Shown here piece by piece: positions 26,300 to 33,291 of a DNA stretch of 53,193 nucleotides. Origin of the DNA: Bacteroidales bacterium (lineage in GTDB: Bacteria; Bacteroidota; Bacteroidia; Bacteroidales; JAADJA01); the NCBI GenBank assembly GCA_030596605.1, contig JAUVJI010000010.1, forward strand, positions 1 to 53,193. The letters are read 5' to 3'. The notes beneath the pieces were generated by a model. It was not told the origin of the DNA. It ran no database searches and was given only the letters and a program-made list of their open reading frames with translations. Within the stretch, counting starts at the first letter, position 1. Each line of letters begins with the position of its first letter. The translations under genes and the position numbers were made by a program.

Positions 26300-26971
26300 A
26301 TGTCAAAACTTTTTATCGTCCCTACACCTATCGGAAATCTGGAAGATATAACCTTACGGGCAATTCGAATATTAAAAGAATCCGATTTAATTCTTGTAGA
26401 AGATACCCGCAACACAGCAAAGTTGTTACGTCATTATAATATTGAAACCAAAATGAAATCCCATCATAAGTTTAATGAACATAAAACAATACCAGGGATT
26501 ATTGATAGAATTTCTATAGGTGAAAAAGTTGCCTTAGTAAGCGATGCGGGTACCCCAGGTATTTCTGATCCGGGATTTTTACTGATCCGGGAATGTTTAA
26601 AAAACGATATTGAAATTGAATGTCTTCCGGGTGCTTCAGCATTTATTCCTGCCCTGATTAACTCAGGAATACCATCTGATAAATTCCATTTTGAAGGATT
26701 TCTGCCTCATAAAAAGGGACGCAAATCAAGACTGGAATCCCTTTGTTCCCTAAATAATACAATAGTTATTTATGAATCCCCATTCAGGCTTGTAAAAACG
26801 CTTGATCAGTTAATTGAGCATTTTGGAGCGGAACGGATTGCTTCGGTTTCGCGCGAACTCACCAAAATCCATGAAGAAACAAAAAGAGGTACCCTACATG
26901 ATCTAAAAGAGTATTTTTCAAAACGAATTGTAAAAGGGGAAATAGTTATCGTTATAGGAGGTAAAGATTAA
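26300..26971 (+). CDS. rsmI: 16S rRNA (cytidine(1402)-2'-O)-methyltransferase
   Basis: This 223-residue tetrapyrrole-methylase-fold protein matches RsmI. It has FIVPTPIGNLEDITLRAIR at about 4-22, LVEDTRNTAKLLRHY, LVSDAGTPGISDPGF (the SAM-binding GTPGISDPG loop), CLPGASAFIPALINSGIP, and FEGFLPHKKGRK. It methylates the ribose 2'-OH of C1402 in the decoding centre of 16S rRNA. The length is shorter than E. coli RsmI (286) by the usual missing C-terminal extension seen in Bacteroidota. It is the last gene of the 24415-26971 run. A 9-bp hairpin starts right after its stop codon. Confidence 0.96.
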   Translation: MSKLFIVPTPIGNLEDITLRAIRILKESDLILVEDTRNTAKLLRHYNIETKMKSHHKFNEHKTIPGIIDRISIGEKVALVSDAGTPGISDPGFLLIRECLKNDIEIECLPGASAFIPALINSGIPSDKFHFEGFLPHKKGRKSRLESLCSLNNTIVIYESPFRLVKTLDQLIEHFGAERIASVSRELTKIHEETKRGTLHDLKEYFSKRIVKGEIVIVIGGKD

Positions 26972-26972
26972 T

Positions 26973-26996
26973 ATTTTGTTCGGTAATGAACAAAAT
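26973..26996 (+). other. Hairpin after rsmI
   Basis: A perfect 9-bp stem (ATTTTGTTC with GAACAAAAT) closes a 6-base loop two bases after the rsmI stop. It lacks a T-run, so it is not a standard intrinsic terminator. It may protect the 3' end of the operon mRNA. Confidence 0.45.
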
Positions 26997-27079
26997 TGTA
27001 AAAGACTGAACACAAACCCACAGTTATCCCTCACCAATGTTATAATGTAAAGGCTTGCTTTATAGGGGTATAGTGTTTT

Positions 27080-27096
27080 TGGCATATAGTTGGCAC
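27080..27096 (+). promoter_or_regulatory. Possible sigma-54-type promoter (GG-N10-GC)
   Basis: TTGGCATATAGTTGGCA has the GG (27081-27082) and GC (27093-27094) spaced by exactly 10 bases, as in -24/-12 promoters. The -24 half (TTGGCA) is good; the -12 half reads TGGCA instead of TTGCA. Predicted start is near 27106. The box may be a chance match in AT-rich DNA, and sigma-54 in this organism is unproven. Confidence 0.3.
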
Positions 27097-27105
27097 TAAA
27101 ATATA

Positions 27106-27243
27106 CCAGATTGATTTAAACCATGGAAATTTTATCAAATCAAACGTAAAGCAAACAACCGTTCTCACCTTTTACTACCATAAAGGTTTATGTTGGATTT
27201 GGCAACGTGCTTCAGGGTCCCGCGATTAGCGGGACCTTTTTTT
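27106..27243 (+). ncRNA. Candidate small RNA with three hairpins
   Basis: The 309 bases between rsmI and umuD hold no credible gene. From about 27106, three stems follow in order: TTGATTT with AAATCAA (27111-27117/27137-27143), ACCTTT with AAAGGT (27167-27172/27182-27187), and a perfect terminator at 27216-27243. No open frame and no gene lies before the terminator, so the terminator must end either a short RNA of about 138 nt or a long rsmI 3' UTR. The downstream umuD has its own -7 box after it. No tRNA, tmRNA or 6S RNA pattern was recognised. The 5' end is guessed from a sigma-54-like box. Confidence 0.35.
27216..27243 (+). terminator. Rho-independent terminator before umuD
   Basis: A perfect 8-bp stem (GGTCCCGC with GCGGGACC) and 5-base loop are followed by seven T. 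It is GC-rich in an AT-rich region. It lies 245 bases after rsmI, with no coding sequence in between. Confidence 0.88.
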
Positions 27244-27254
27244 GTTGAAAAGCT

Positions 27255-27262
27255 TAATTTTG
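27255..27262 (+). promoter_or_regulatory. -7 box TAATTTTG for umuD
   Basis: TAATTTTG then CA lies 18 bases before the GTG start of umuD and just after the terminator. It places transcription start near 27269 and so rules out the earlier TTG codons at 27242-27247 as the start. Confidence 0.5.
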
Positions 27263-27280
27263 CAATCTAAAATCAGGAAT

Positions 27281-27739
27281 GTGAAAGACAATAAAAACAA
27301 AAAAGCTAATAATCCAATTTCACATGAGATATATTTGCCGGAAGATCATTCAGATGGAGAAATACATTATTACTCATCCCATATTCCAGCCGGATTTCCT
27401 TCCCCGGCAGAAAATTTTCTCGAAAAAAGACTGGATTTGAATGATTACCTGATTAATAATAAGGCCGCTACATTTTTGATAAAAATTCAGGGCGACTCTA
27501 TGATTAATGCTGGGATTTTTAACGGGGATATTTTGATTATCGACAGGTCAATTGAGCCGGCCGATGGTAAAATAGTTCTATGTGTTTTAAACGGAGAGTT
27601 CACCGTAAAGCGGGTAGTAAAAAAAGAAGACTGTTTATATCTAATGCCTGAAAATAAGAAGTATAAACCCATCCAAATTACAGAAGATATGAATTTTAGC
27701 ATTTGGGGCGTTGTAACTCACTCCATCCATAAATTATAA
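27281..27739 (+). CDS. umuD: UmuD-like S24 peptidase (error-prone polymerase subunit)
   Basis: About 152 residues from a GTG at 27281. The self-cleavage site Ala37-Gly38 in PAGFPSPAENFLEKRLDLN, nucleophile Ser73 in QGDSMINAG and general base Lys110 in NGEFTVKR are all present. The spacing (35 and 37 residues) is the same as in E. coli UmuD (Gly25, Ser60, Lys97). There is no helix-turn-helix domain, so it is not LexA. The Lys/Asn-rich N-terminal arm is about 13 residues longer than in E. coli. After RecA-stimulated cleavage it would work with UmuC in translesion synthesis. No umuC follows: the next gene is on the opposite strand. A start at 27242 would place its first codons inside the terminator and promoter. 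Confidence 0.93.
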   Translation: MKDNKNKKANNPISHEIYLPEDHSDGEIHYYSSHIPAGFPSPAENFLEKRLDLNDYLINNKAATFLIKIQGDSMINAGIFNGDILIIDRSIEPADGKIVLCVLNGEFTVKRVVKKEDCLYLMPENKKYKPIQITEDMNFSIWGVVTHSIHKL

Positions 27740-27773
27740 CTTAAAAAAGGGAATTGAATAAGTGAAAGAAAGA

Positions 27774-28217
27774 TTATGGAGAGTTGTAAACCTGAAGTGT
27801 AGTGCCATCATAATCCGTAAAATATTGCTTTAATGGCAGGTTTGAGGGCCCTCCGGCGGGCATTCCATCTAAAATACTATACTGCGACATACAGCATGAA
27901 TCGATCAAAAGAATGCCTGATTGATCAACTTCAACTATGGCAGATTCTTCATCGGGATCATAAGGGCAGGTTCGCTCAAAGGCATTGAAATTAAACTGGT
28001 CGATCCTGTAGATGAGAACTCCACGATACCCTTCGTAATCATAGTATTTCCAATTACCAACCGGAATAAAATCTATACCGTCAGGTTGGATAAAAAAGTT
28101 TACATATACATTGGGAATAATTCCTTCCTGTGAATCATCTTCATCTTTACAGGCAAATACCAATAATAGTAGTGAAAATACTATTAATATGTTTTGTATA
28201 GTTTTATTTAAGTACAT
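27774..28217 (-). CDS. Rieske-like surface lipoprotein lacking normal cluster ligands
   Basis: This 147-residue protein has a lipoprotein signal (lipobox LVFAC at about 19-23) followed by KDEDD. That is an acidic stretch like the lipoprotein export signal that sends proteins to the outer face in Bacteroidota. The mature part follows the Rieske plan: NFNAFERTCPYDPDEE, then SCCMSQYSILDGMPAGGPSN, then LKQYFTDYDGTTLQVYN. In true Rieske proteins the two loops carry C-x-H and C-x-x-H. Here the His are absent and only Cys remain (CPY and CC). Fe-S binding in the normal manner is therefore unlikely. It converges with umuD. The family call is by eye and should be tested by structure search. Confidence 0.75.
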   Translation of the reverse strand: MYLNKTIQNILIVFSLLLLVFACKDEDDSQEGIIPNVYVNFFIQPDGIDFIPVGNWKYYDYEGYRGVLIYRIDQFNFNAFERTCPYDPDEESAIVEVDQSGILLIDSCCMSQYSILDGMPAGGPSNLPLKQYFTDYDGTTLQVYNSP

Positions 28218-28230
28218 GAGTTCTTAAAAA

Positions 28231-28259
28231 CAAAATTAATAATTTATTAATTTCGGCAA
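28231..28259 (-). promoter_or_regulatory. Promoter (TTG-N18-TAATTTTG) of the Rieske-like gene
   Basis: On the minus strand TTG (28257-28259) is followed after 18 bases by TAATTTTG (28231-28238), a good match to the Bacteroidota -33/-7 pattern. The ATG lies 13 bases downstream. It is the best two-part promoter in the window. Confidence 0.55.
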
Positions 28260-28290
28260 TTGAACAACGTTAATATAATAATAATATTGA

Positions 28291-28596
28291 ATGTCTTTGG
28301 TAAAATTTACTGATAAGATAATGAAGTTTTGTAAATTTAGAGCGTTGGTTTTTGCTCTTTTTGTTGTTTTGTTTATATCAGGATGTAAAATACTTGGATT
28401 TAATAACCCGGAAAAGAAAGCAAGGAAACAGCAGGAAAAAGAAACAAAAAAAGCTGATAAGGCACATCAGAAGGATGTGAACAGGCATTATAAGATGCAA
28501 ACTAAAGATACCCAACGAAGAATGAAGAAGAATAAAAAATCAGCGAAAAAGAAAAACCGGAGCAAAAAGAACAAATCGAAATGGAGGTGCTCATAA
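28291..28596 (+). CDS. Small Lys-rich lipoprotein
   Basis: This 101-residue protein has a lipobox ISGC after a hydrophobic stretch. The mature region is highly basic (Lys/Arg-rich, with KKNKKSAKKKNRSKKNK), with no other domain. The ATG at 28321 gives a more normal signal peptide (MKFCKFRALVFALFVVLFIS) and may be the true start; the ATG at 28291 adds ten residues. There is no acidic export signal after the Cys, so it probably stays on the periplasmic side of a membrane. It lies 9 bases before the propeller kinase gene and is probably co-transcribed with it. Its charge suggests binding to peptidoglycan, LPS or nucleic acid, but this is a guess. Confidence 0.7.
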   Translation: MSLVKFTDKIMKFCKFRALVFALFVVLFISGCKILGFNNPEKKARKQQEKETKKADKAHQKDVNRHYKMQTKDTQRRMKKNKKSAKKKNRSKKNKSKWRCS

Positions 28597-28605
28597 ATTA
28601 TTTTT

Positions 28606-31600
28606 ATGTTCAGTGTCTTTAAATATAGGCCAATTATTACTTTACAAATAATCACAGTTTTCCTGTGTTGTTCTTTTTCAATAAATGGTCAGGAGCCTCA
28701 ATCTATAAAATTTGACCGGCTATTGTCGGAAAATGTTAGATATGTAAAGGGCTTATCTCAAAACTGGATATATAACATACATCAGGACAGGTACGGTTAT
28801 ATGTGGTTTGGCACATGGGAGGGACTTAATAAATATGACGGGTATAACTTTACTATTTATAACGTTGAAGACGGATTAAGTGACCATGTTATATATTGTT
28901 TGTTGGAGGATGACGAAGGTATATTTTGGATCGGTACAGATAAAGGATTTAATAGGTTTGACCGAAAGAATCAAAAATTTACACAATATACTGATCTTCC
29001 CGGAGACACCTCCGGTTTATTTCATGAACGCGTAATGTCCATTATTCAGACACGTGATAGCTCAATATGGCTTGGCACAGGTGCCGGATTAATTAAGTTT
29101 GATAAACAAACAGAAAAGCTCACCCCCTTCTTATCAACAGGCCAGGAGTATTTTAGTGTGAGAAGTAATTATATTTTAAATCTTTGTGAGGGTAGTGATG
29201 AAATGATATGGGTTGGAACATCATATGGTCTTGTAAAGTTTGATCCGAAAACAGAAAGATCGACCAGGTATTATCATATTCGTGAAGACTCTAATAGTTT
29301 AAGTAATAATAATGTTAGATATATATTACAGGAAAGGTCGGGTAATTTCTGGATAGGAACGATAAATGGTCTAAATTACTATGACACGGCAACGCAAAAA
29401 ATAAATCGTTATTACAATATTGAAGGCGATCCAAATAGTATTAGTCATAACTGGATTCGTGTAATTTATGAAGACCGCTCCGGCCAAATATGGATAGGAA
29501 CTGAAAATGGAGGATTGAATTTATTCAACAGGAATGAAAACAGCTTTATTAGATTTAAGAATGAACTTAATGATAAAAACAGTCTCAGTAATAACAGGGT
29601 CTATTCTGTTTTTGAAGACAAATCAGGAAACTTGTGGGTAGGGACCTATCGGGGAGTAAATAAAATTAGTAAATATTCTAATAATTTTAAACATTGCCGC
29701 AGAATATCTGATGATAATCAAAGTTTAAATGATAATATTATATGGTCATTTTCCGAGGATAATAAAGGAAATCTGTGGCTGGCAACTTCCCAGGGAGTAA
29801 ATATTAAAAACTCAACTACCGGCTTGTTTACGTATCTAACTAACAATCCATCCGATGCTAATTCTATTGCAAGAAATGATGTCAGAACGATTTTATATAC
29901 ACCTACCCATAATTGTTTTTGGTTTGGATTTTATGGTAACGGAATGGATAAATATGATCTAAATACCCATACTATTACACATTATGTACATAATCCAAAC
30001 AAAAATAGTTTACGAGGGGATTATGTAAATGATATTATCCGGGATAGGCAGGGATTATTATGGATAGCGACCGGAAGAGGGTTAAATAGTTTTAATCCTG
30101 AGTCCGGTCATTTCAATGCCTTTCTTCACAATTATGATGATCCTGCAACAATCAGTAATGATATTGCTATTTGCCTGATGGAAGATAGTAAAGGAAATAT
30201 ATGGGTGGGAACGAATGACGGACTAAACAAATACAATGTTTCGGAGGATAAATTTATCAGGTATAAACATGATGAAGCTGATATAAACAGTTTGAGCAAT
30301 AATACTATATTCTCCATCTACGAAGACAAAACCGGAAAAATTTGGGTGGGAACTTCCGGAAGCGGTTTGAATAAATTTAATCCTGATACCGGGCAATTCA
30401 AAACTTATACAACGAAGAATGGCCTTCCGAATAATGTTGTTTATGCAATTCAGGAAGATGAGGAAGGAAATATTTGGGCAAGTACTAATTTGGGGTTATC
30501 CAAACTTTATGTAATTAGTGAACGGTTTGTAAATTATGATGTAAAAGATGGTATCCAAAGTAATGAATTTAATCTGGGAGCTTCCTATAAAGGAAAAGAC
30601 GGGAAGCTTTACTTTGGCGGAATGAATGGGTATAATGTATTTGACCCTGTCGAAATAAAATATAATCCTAACAAACCGGTCGTTGTTGTTTCCGGTTTTA
30701 GAAAATTCAATGAAGCCTTACAAGAAGAATATTTTAATGGCGACACGATCCGTTTAAAATATGACGACAATTTTTTCTCAATTGAGATATCAGCACTTGA
30801 TTATACAAACCCCTCTAAAAACAGGTATATGTATATGCTTGAGAATGTTGATAAGGATTGGATTATAGGCGATGCCAACAACAGGTCTGCTGAATTTAAA
30901 AAAGTTCGTCCCGGAGCATATACATTTAAAGCCAATGGGTCGAACAATGATGGCTTGTGGGCTGACGAAGCGATATCGTTAAAGATAATAATAACCCCTC
31001 CATGGTGGTCGACATGGTTGTTCAGGATCATATTCTTACTGGTAATAATAATAACTTTATGGATAATTATTTTTAGAAGAATTAAAAGGATTAGAGTTAA
31101 ACATGAAGTTGAGAAAAAGATGTTTGAAATTGAAAAACAAAAGTTTGATCTGGAGCAAAAGGCCTTAAGGTTACAAATGAACCCCCACTTTATTTTTAAT
31201 TCACTTAACTCTATTCAAAGTTATATATTAACACACAATGTTGAAAAGGCAGTTCAATATCTTGGAAAATTTTCACAATTAATGAGATTGATCCTGTCGA
31301 ATTCCGCATATAAATATATACCCATTAAAGAAGAGTTAAAATCAATTTCTTATTACTTAGATCTTGAAAAACTGAGGTTTGAAAATAAGTTTGATTATAA
31401 GATTAATGTTGACAAGGATATAGACGAGGAATTCATTGAAATTCCTCCGATGATTGTTCAGCCCTATATTGAAAATGCGATCATTCATGGTTTGCTTCAT
31501 AAGCCATCCAAAGGAAAAATAGAAATTGATTTCAAATTGGATGATAGAAGGGTAATCTGTACCGTTTCGGACAATGGTGTTGGGCGGGAGAAATCGATGG

Positions 31601-31785
31601 AAATCTATAAACAATCCGGATTAAAAAGAAAATCACGTGGGATGTTAATAACTAAGGCAAGACTGGAAATTCTGAACAGGCAGGGCGATGATGATTTTTC
31701 TGTTAAAGTTTATGACCTGGAAAATGATAAGAGGCAACCTGCCGGAACCAAGGTTGAATTAATTATTCATTATAAAGAAGATTAA
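28606..31785 (+). CDS. Propeller-type sensor kinase (Reg_prop, Y_Y_Y, LytS-like His kinase)
   Basis: This 1059-residue protein has a signal peptide (about 1-28), then about a dozen Reg_prop repeats (about 35-690). The repeats have recurring IWVGT-x-x-GLNKF patterns and would fold as two beta-propellers in the periplasm. A Y_Y_Y domain (about 695-795), one membrane helix (about 803-825), a short coiled coil and a His_kinase/HATPase module follow. The phospho-acceptor is His861 in MNPHFIFNSLNSIQSYI; the ATPase N-box is YIENAIIHGLLHKP, and SDNGVGR follows. In Bacteroidota these proteins usually sense glycans or extracellular signals. No HTH or receiver domain is fused to it; the LytTR regulator 24 bases downstream must be its partner. 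Confidence 0.95.
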   Translation: MFSVFKYRPIITLQIITVFLCCSFSINGQEPQSIKFDRLLSENVRYVKGLSQNWIYNIHQDRYGYMWFGTWEGLNKYDGYNFTIYNVEDGLSDHVIYCLLEDDEGIFWIGTDKGFNRFDRKNQKFTQYTDLPGDTSGLFHERVMSIIQTRDSSIWLGTGAGLIKFDKQTEKLTPFLSTGQEYFSVRSNYILNLCEGSDEMIWVGTSYGLVKFDPKTERSTRYYHIREDSNSLSNNNVRYILQERSGNFWIGTINGLNYYDTATQKINRYYNIEGDPNSISHNWIRVIYEDRSGQIWIGTENGGLNLFNRNENSFIRFKNELNDKNSLSNNRVYSVFEDKSGNLWVGTYRGVNKISKYSNNFKHCRRISDDNQSLNDNIIWSFSEDNKGNLWLATSQGVNIKNSTTGLFTYLTNNPSDANSIARNDVRTILYTPTHNCFWFGFYGNGMDKYDLNTHTITHYVHNPNKNSLRGDYVNDIIRDRQGLLWIATGRGLNSFNPESGHFNAFLHNYDDPATISNDIAICLMEDSKGNIWVGTNDGLNKYNVSEDKFIRYKHDEADINSLSNNTIFSIYEDKTGKIWVGTSGSGLNKFNPDTGQFKTYTTKNGLPNNVVYAIQEDEEGNIWASTNLGLSKLYVISERFVNYDVKDGIQSNEFNLGASYKGKDGKLYFGGMNGYNVFDPVEIKYNPNKPVVVVSGFRKFNEALQEEYFNGDTIRLKYDDNFFSIEISALDYTNPSKNRYMYMLENVDKDWIIGDANNRSAEFKKVRPGAYTFKANGSNNDGLWADEAISLKIIITPPWWSTWLFRIIFLLVIIITLWIIIFRRIKRIRVKHEVEKKMFEIEKQKFDLEQKALRLQMNPHFIFNSLNSIQSYILTHNVEKAVQYLGKFSQLMRLILSNSAYKYIPIKEELKSISYYLDLEKLRFENKFDYKINVDKDIDEEFIEIPPMIVQPYIENAIIHGLLHKPSKGKIEIDFKLDDRRVICTVSDNGVGREKSMEIYKQSGLKRKSRGMLITKARLEILNRQGDDDFSVKVYDLENDKRQPAGTKVELIIHYKED

Positions 31786-31809
31786 AAATATCAATAAATA
31801 TCAACGAAT

Positions 31810-32559
31810 ATGTTAAGGGCAATTATTGTTGAAGACGAATTACGTTCAAGAGAAACACTTAGGGGGTTGTTAAAGCTGTACTGCAAAAGTGTTGAAATTA
31901 TAGGTGAAGCAGAAAATGTAAGGGAGGGCGTCAGAATAATTGAGGAACAAAAACCAGATGTTGTTTTTCTTGATATTCAAATGCCGGATGGTAGTGGCTT
32001 CAAGCTGCTCGAATCAATAAATAACATCAATTTTGATGTGATTTTTACGACAGCTTACGACCAGTTTGCCATTAAAGCCATCAAGTTTAGTGCGCTCGAT
32101 TATTTGCTAAAACCGATTTTCCCCGATGATCTTATTAAAGCTGTAAAAAAAGCGGAGGTTAAAAAAGAGGGTAAAAGTTCCAGGGAAAATATTGAGGTAT
32201 TGCTTGAGAATATAAAAAGGCCTCCAACTGAACCACCCAAAATTGTGCTTTCTACATCCGAAAAAATTAATGTGGTAAAAGTTGAAGATATTGTCAGGTG
32301 TGAATCAGACGACTATTATACATTTTTCTATTTTAAAAATGGCGAAAGATTACTCATTTCAAAAACATTAAAAGAAAATGAGGAATTGTTAAAGGAATAT
32401 AATTTTATTCGCCCTCATAAGTCGCATTTAATAAACATATTATTTATAAAGAGCTATTTAAAACAAGATGGTGGATATATTTTGTTGACCGATGGCAGCA
32501 AAGTGCCGGTTTCGAGAAGAAAAAAAGAAAAGATCATAGAAATAATTAGTAATTTATAA
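31810..32559 (+). CDS. LytTR-family response regulator
   Basis: This 249-residue protein has an N-terminal receiver domain (about 1-120), with phospho-acceptor Asp55 in FLDIQMPDGSGF, acidic EDE near residue 9, and Lys in the LLKPI block. A LytTR DNA-binding domain follows (about 140-245), seen as IVRCESDDYYTFFYFKNGE and FIRPHKSHLINILFI. It is the partner of the propeller kinase directly upstream; AgrA/LytR-type regulators bind short direct repeats in promoters. Target genes are unknown. The closest candidates downstream are the acidic membrane protein and the TonB receptor cluster, each with its own upstream gap of over 100 bases. Confidence 0.95.
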   Translation: MLRAIIVEDELRSRETLRGLLKLYCKSVEIIGEAENVREGVRIIEEQKPDVVFLDIQMPDGSGFKLLESINNINFDVIFTTAYDQFAIKAIKFSALDYLLKPIFPDDLIKAVKKAEVKKEGKSSRENIEVLLENIKRPPTEPPKIVLSTSEKINVVKVEDIVRCESDDYYTFFYFKNGERLLISKTLKENEELLKEYNFIRPHKSHLINILFIKSYLKQDGGYILLTDGSKVPVSRRKKEKIIEIISNL

Positions 32560-32733
32560 TTCAATTTATATTTATTGGTTAAGGCATGGTTTCCTTCTTC
32601 ACCACTTATATTAATAGGTAACTCATTACCGATAACTGATTTAATACAACCGTAAACTGATTTTATCTTTCCTGTAATAAAATTTATATTATATTTACCC
32701 CGCTATTATTGAAGTGTATTTAATCTGACATTT

Positions 32734-33180
32734 ATGGAAGAATTTTTACCTATTTTAATAGGTATTATATGGCTGGCTTATACTCTTTATAACAGGGCGC
32801 AAAAAAAGAAGAATGCCCGAAAGCCTCAGCCGGCTGAAACCAGGGAAGATAAAGCCCCATCTTTCATTGAACAGCTATTAATGGGTGAAGAAACCATACA
32901 GCCCCAGCCCTATGAATCTCCAGAACACGATCTCGAAACAGAAATAATTGAGGACGAGTTTGCTAATGTAAAAAGGGAAAAAGAGATCATAAAGCCATTT
33001 CTCAATGAAGAGCTTGCAGATTTCATATATGAAGGACAGTCAGTAAGTACGGCAAATGAAATTGAAGAAATAGAAGATGAAAAGGTTACGGGATTCGATC
33101 AGGAAACTGATGAATTTGATTTAAAAAAAGCAGTCATATTTTCGGAGATTTTAAACGCTCCTTATATTGACTATAAATAA
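32734..33180 (+). CDS. Acidic single-span membrane protein, unknown function
   Basis: This 148-residue protein has an N-terminal hydrophobic helix (about 4-20) followed by a basic patch (RAQKKKNARKPQ) that sets the rest on the cytoplasmic side. The remaining ~110 residues are strongly acidic and low-complexity, ending in DLKKAVIFSEILNAPYIDYK. That C-terminal motif is the kind of short conserved tail seen in small Bacteroidota membrane proteins of unknown role, but I cannot name the family. The 174-base gap before it shows AT-rich sequence with no clear promoter. It sits between the LytTR regulator and the TonB receptor. Confidence 0.75.
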   Translation: MEEFLPILIGIIWLAYTLYNRAQKKKNARKPQPAETREDKAPSFIEQLLMGEETIQPQPYESPEHDLETEIIEDEFANVKREKEIIKPFLNEELADFIYEGQSVSTANEIEEIEDEKVTGFDQETDEFDLKKAVIFSEILNAPYIDYK

Positions 33181-33291
33181 AGGCTAAATGCAGGGGGAGA
33201 GATAAAAAATTTTGGAGATTACAATTTTTTATTTTTAACTTTACCCCTTTTTTGAAGCACAGGTGTATAATCTAACATAAAATTATATGGT

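Noticed and set aside
26972-27280. tRNA, tmRNA or 6S RNA in the rsmI-umuD gap
   Set aside because: No cloverleaf, no tag-coding frame and no long closing stem with central bubble could be seen. Only the three local stems remain, reported as a candidate RNA.
28606-30660. Tandem DNA repeats in the propeller kinase gene
   Set aside because: The repeats are at protein level (Reg_prop blades) and have diverged at DNA level. This is normal for the family.
32560-32733. Possible regulatory repeats (AACTGATTT twice) before the acidic membrane protein
   Set aside because: The two copies are short, AT-rich and imperfectly flanked. LytTR sites could look like this, but there is no basis to call them.
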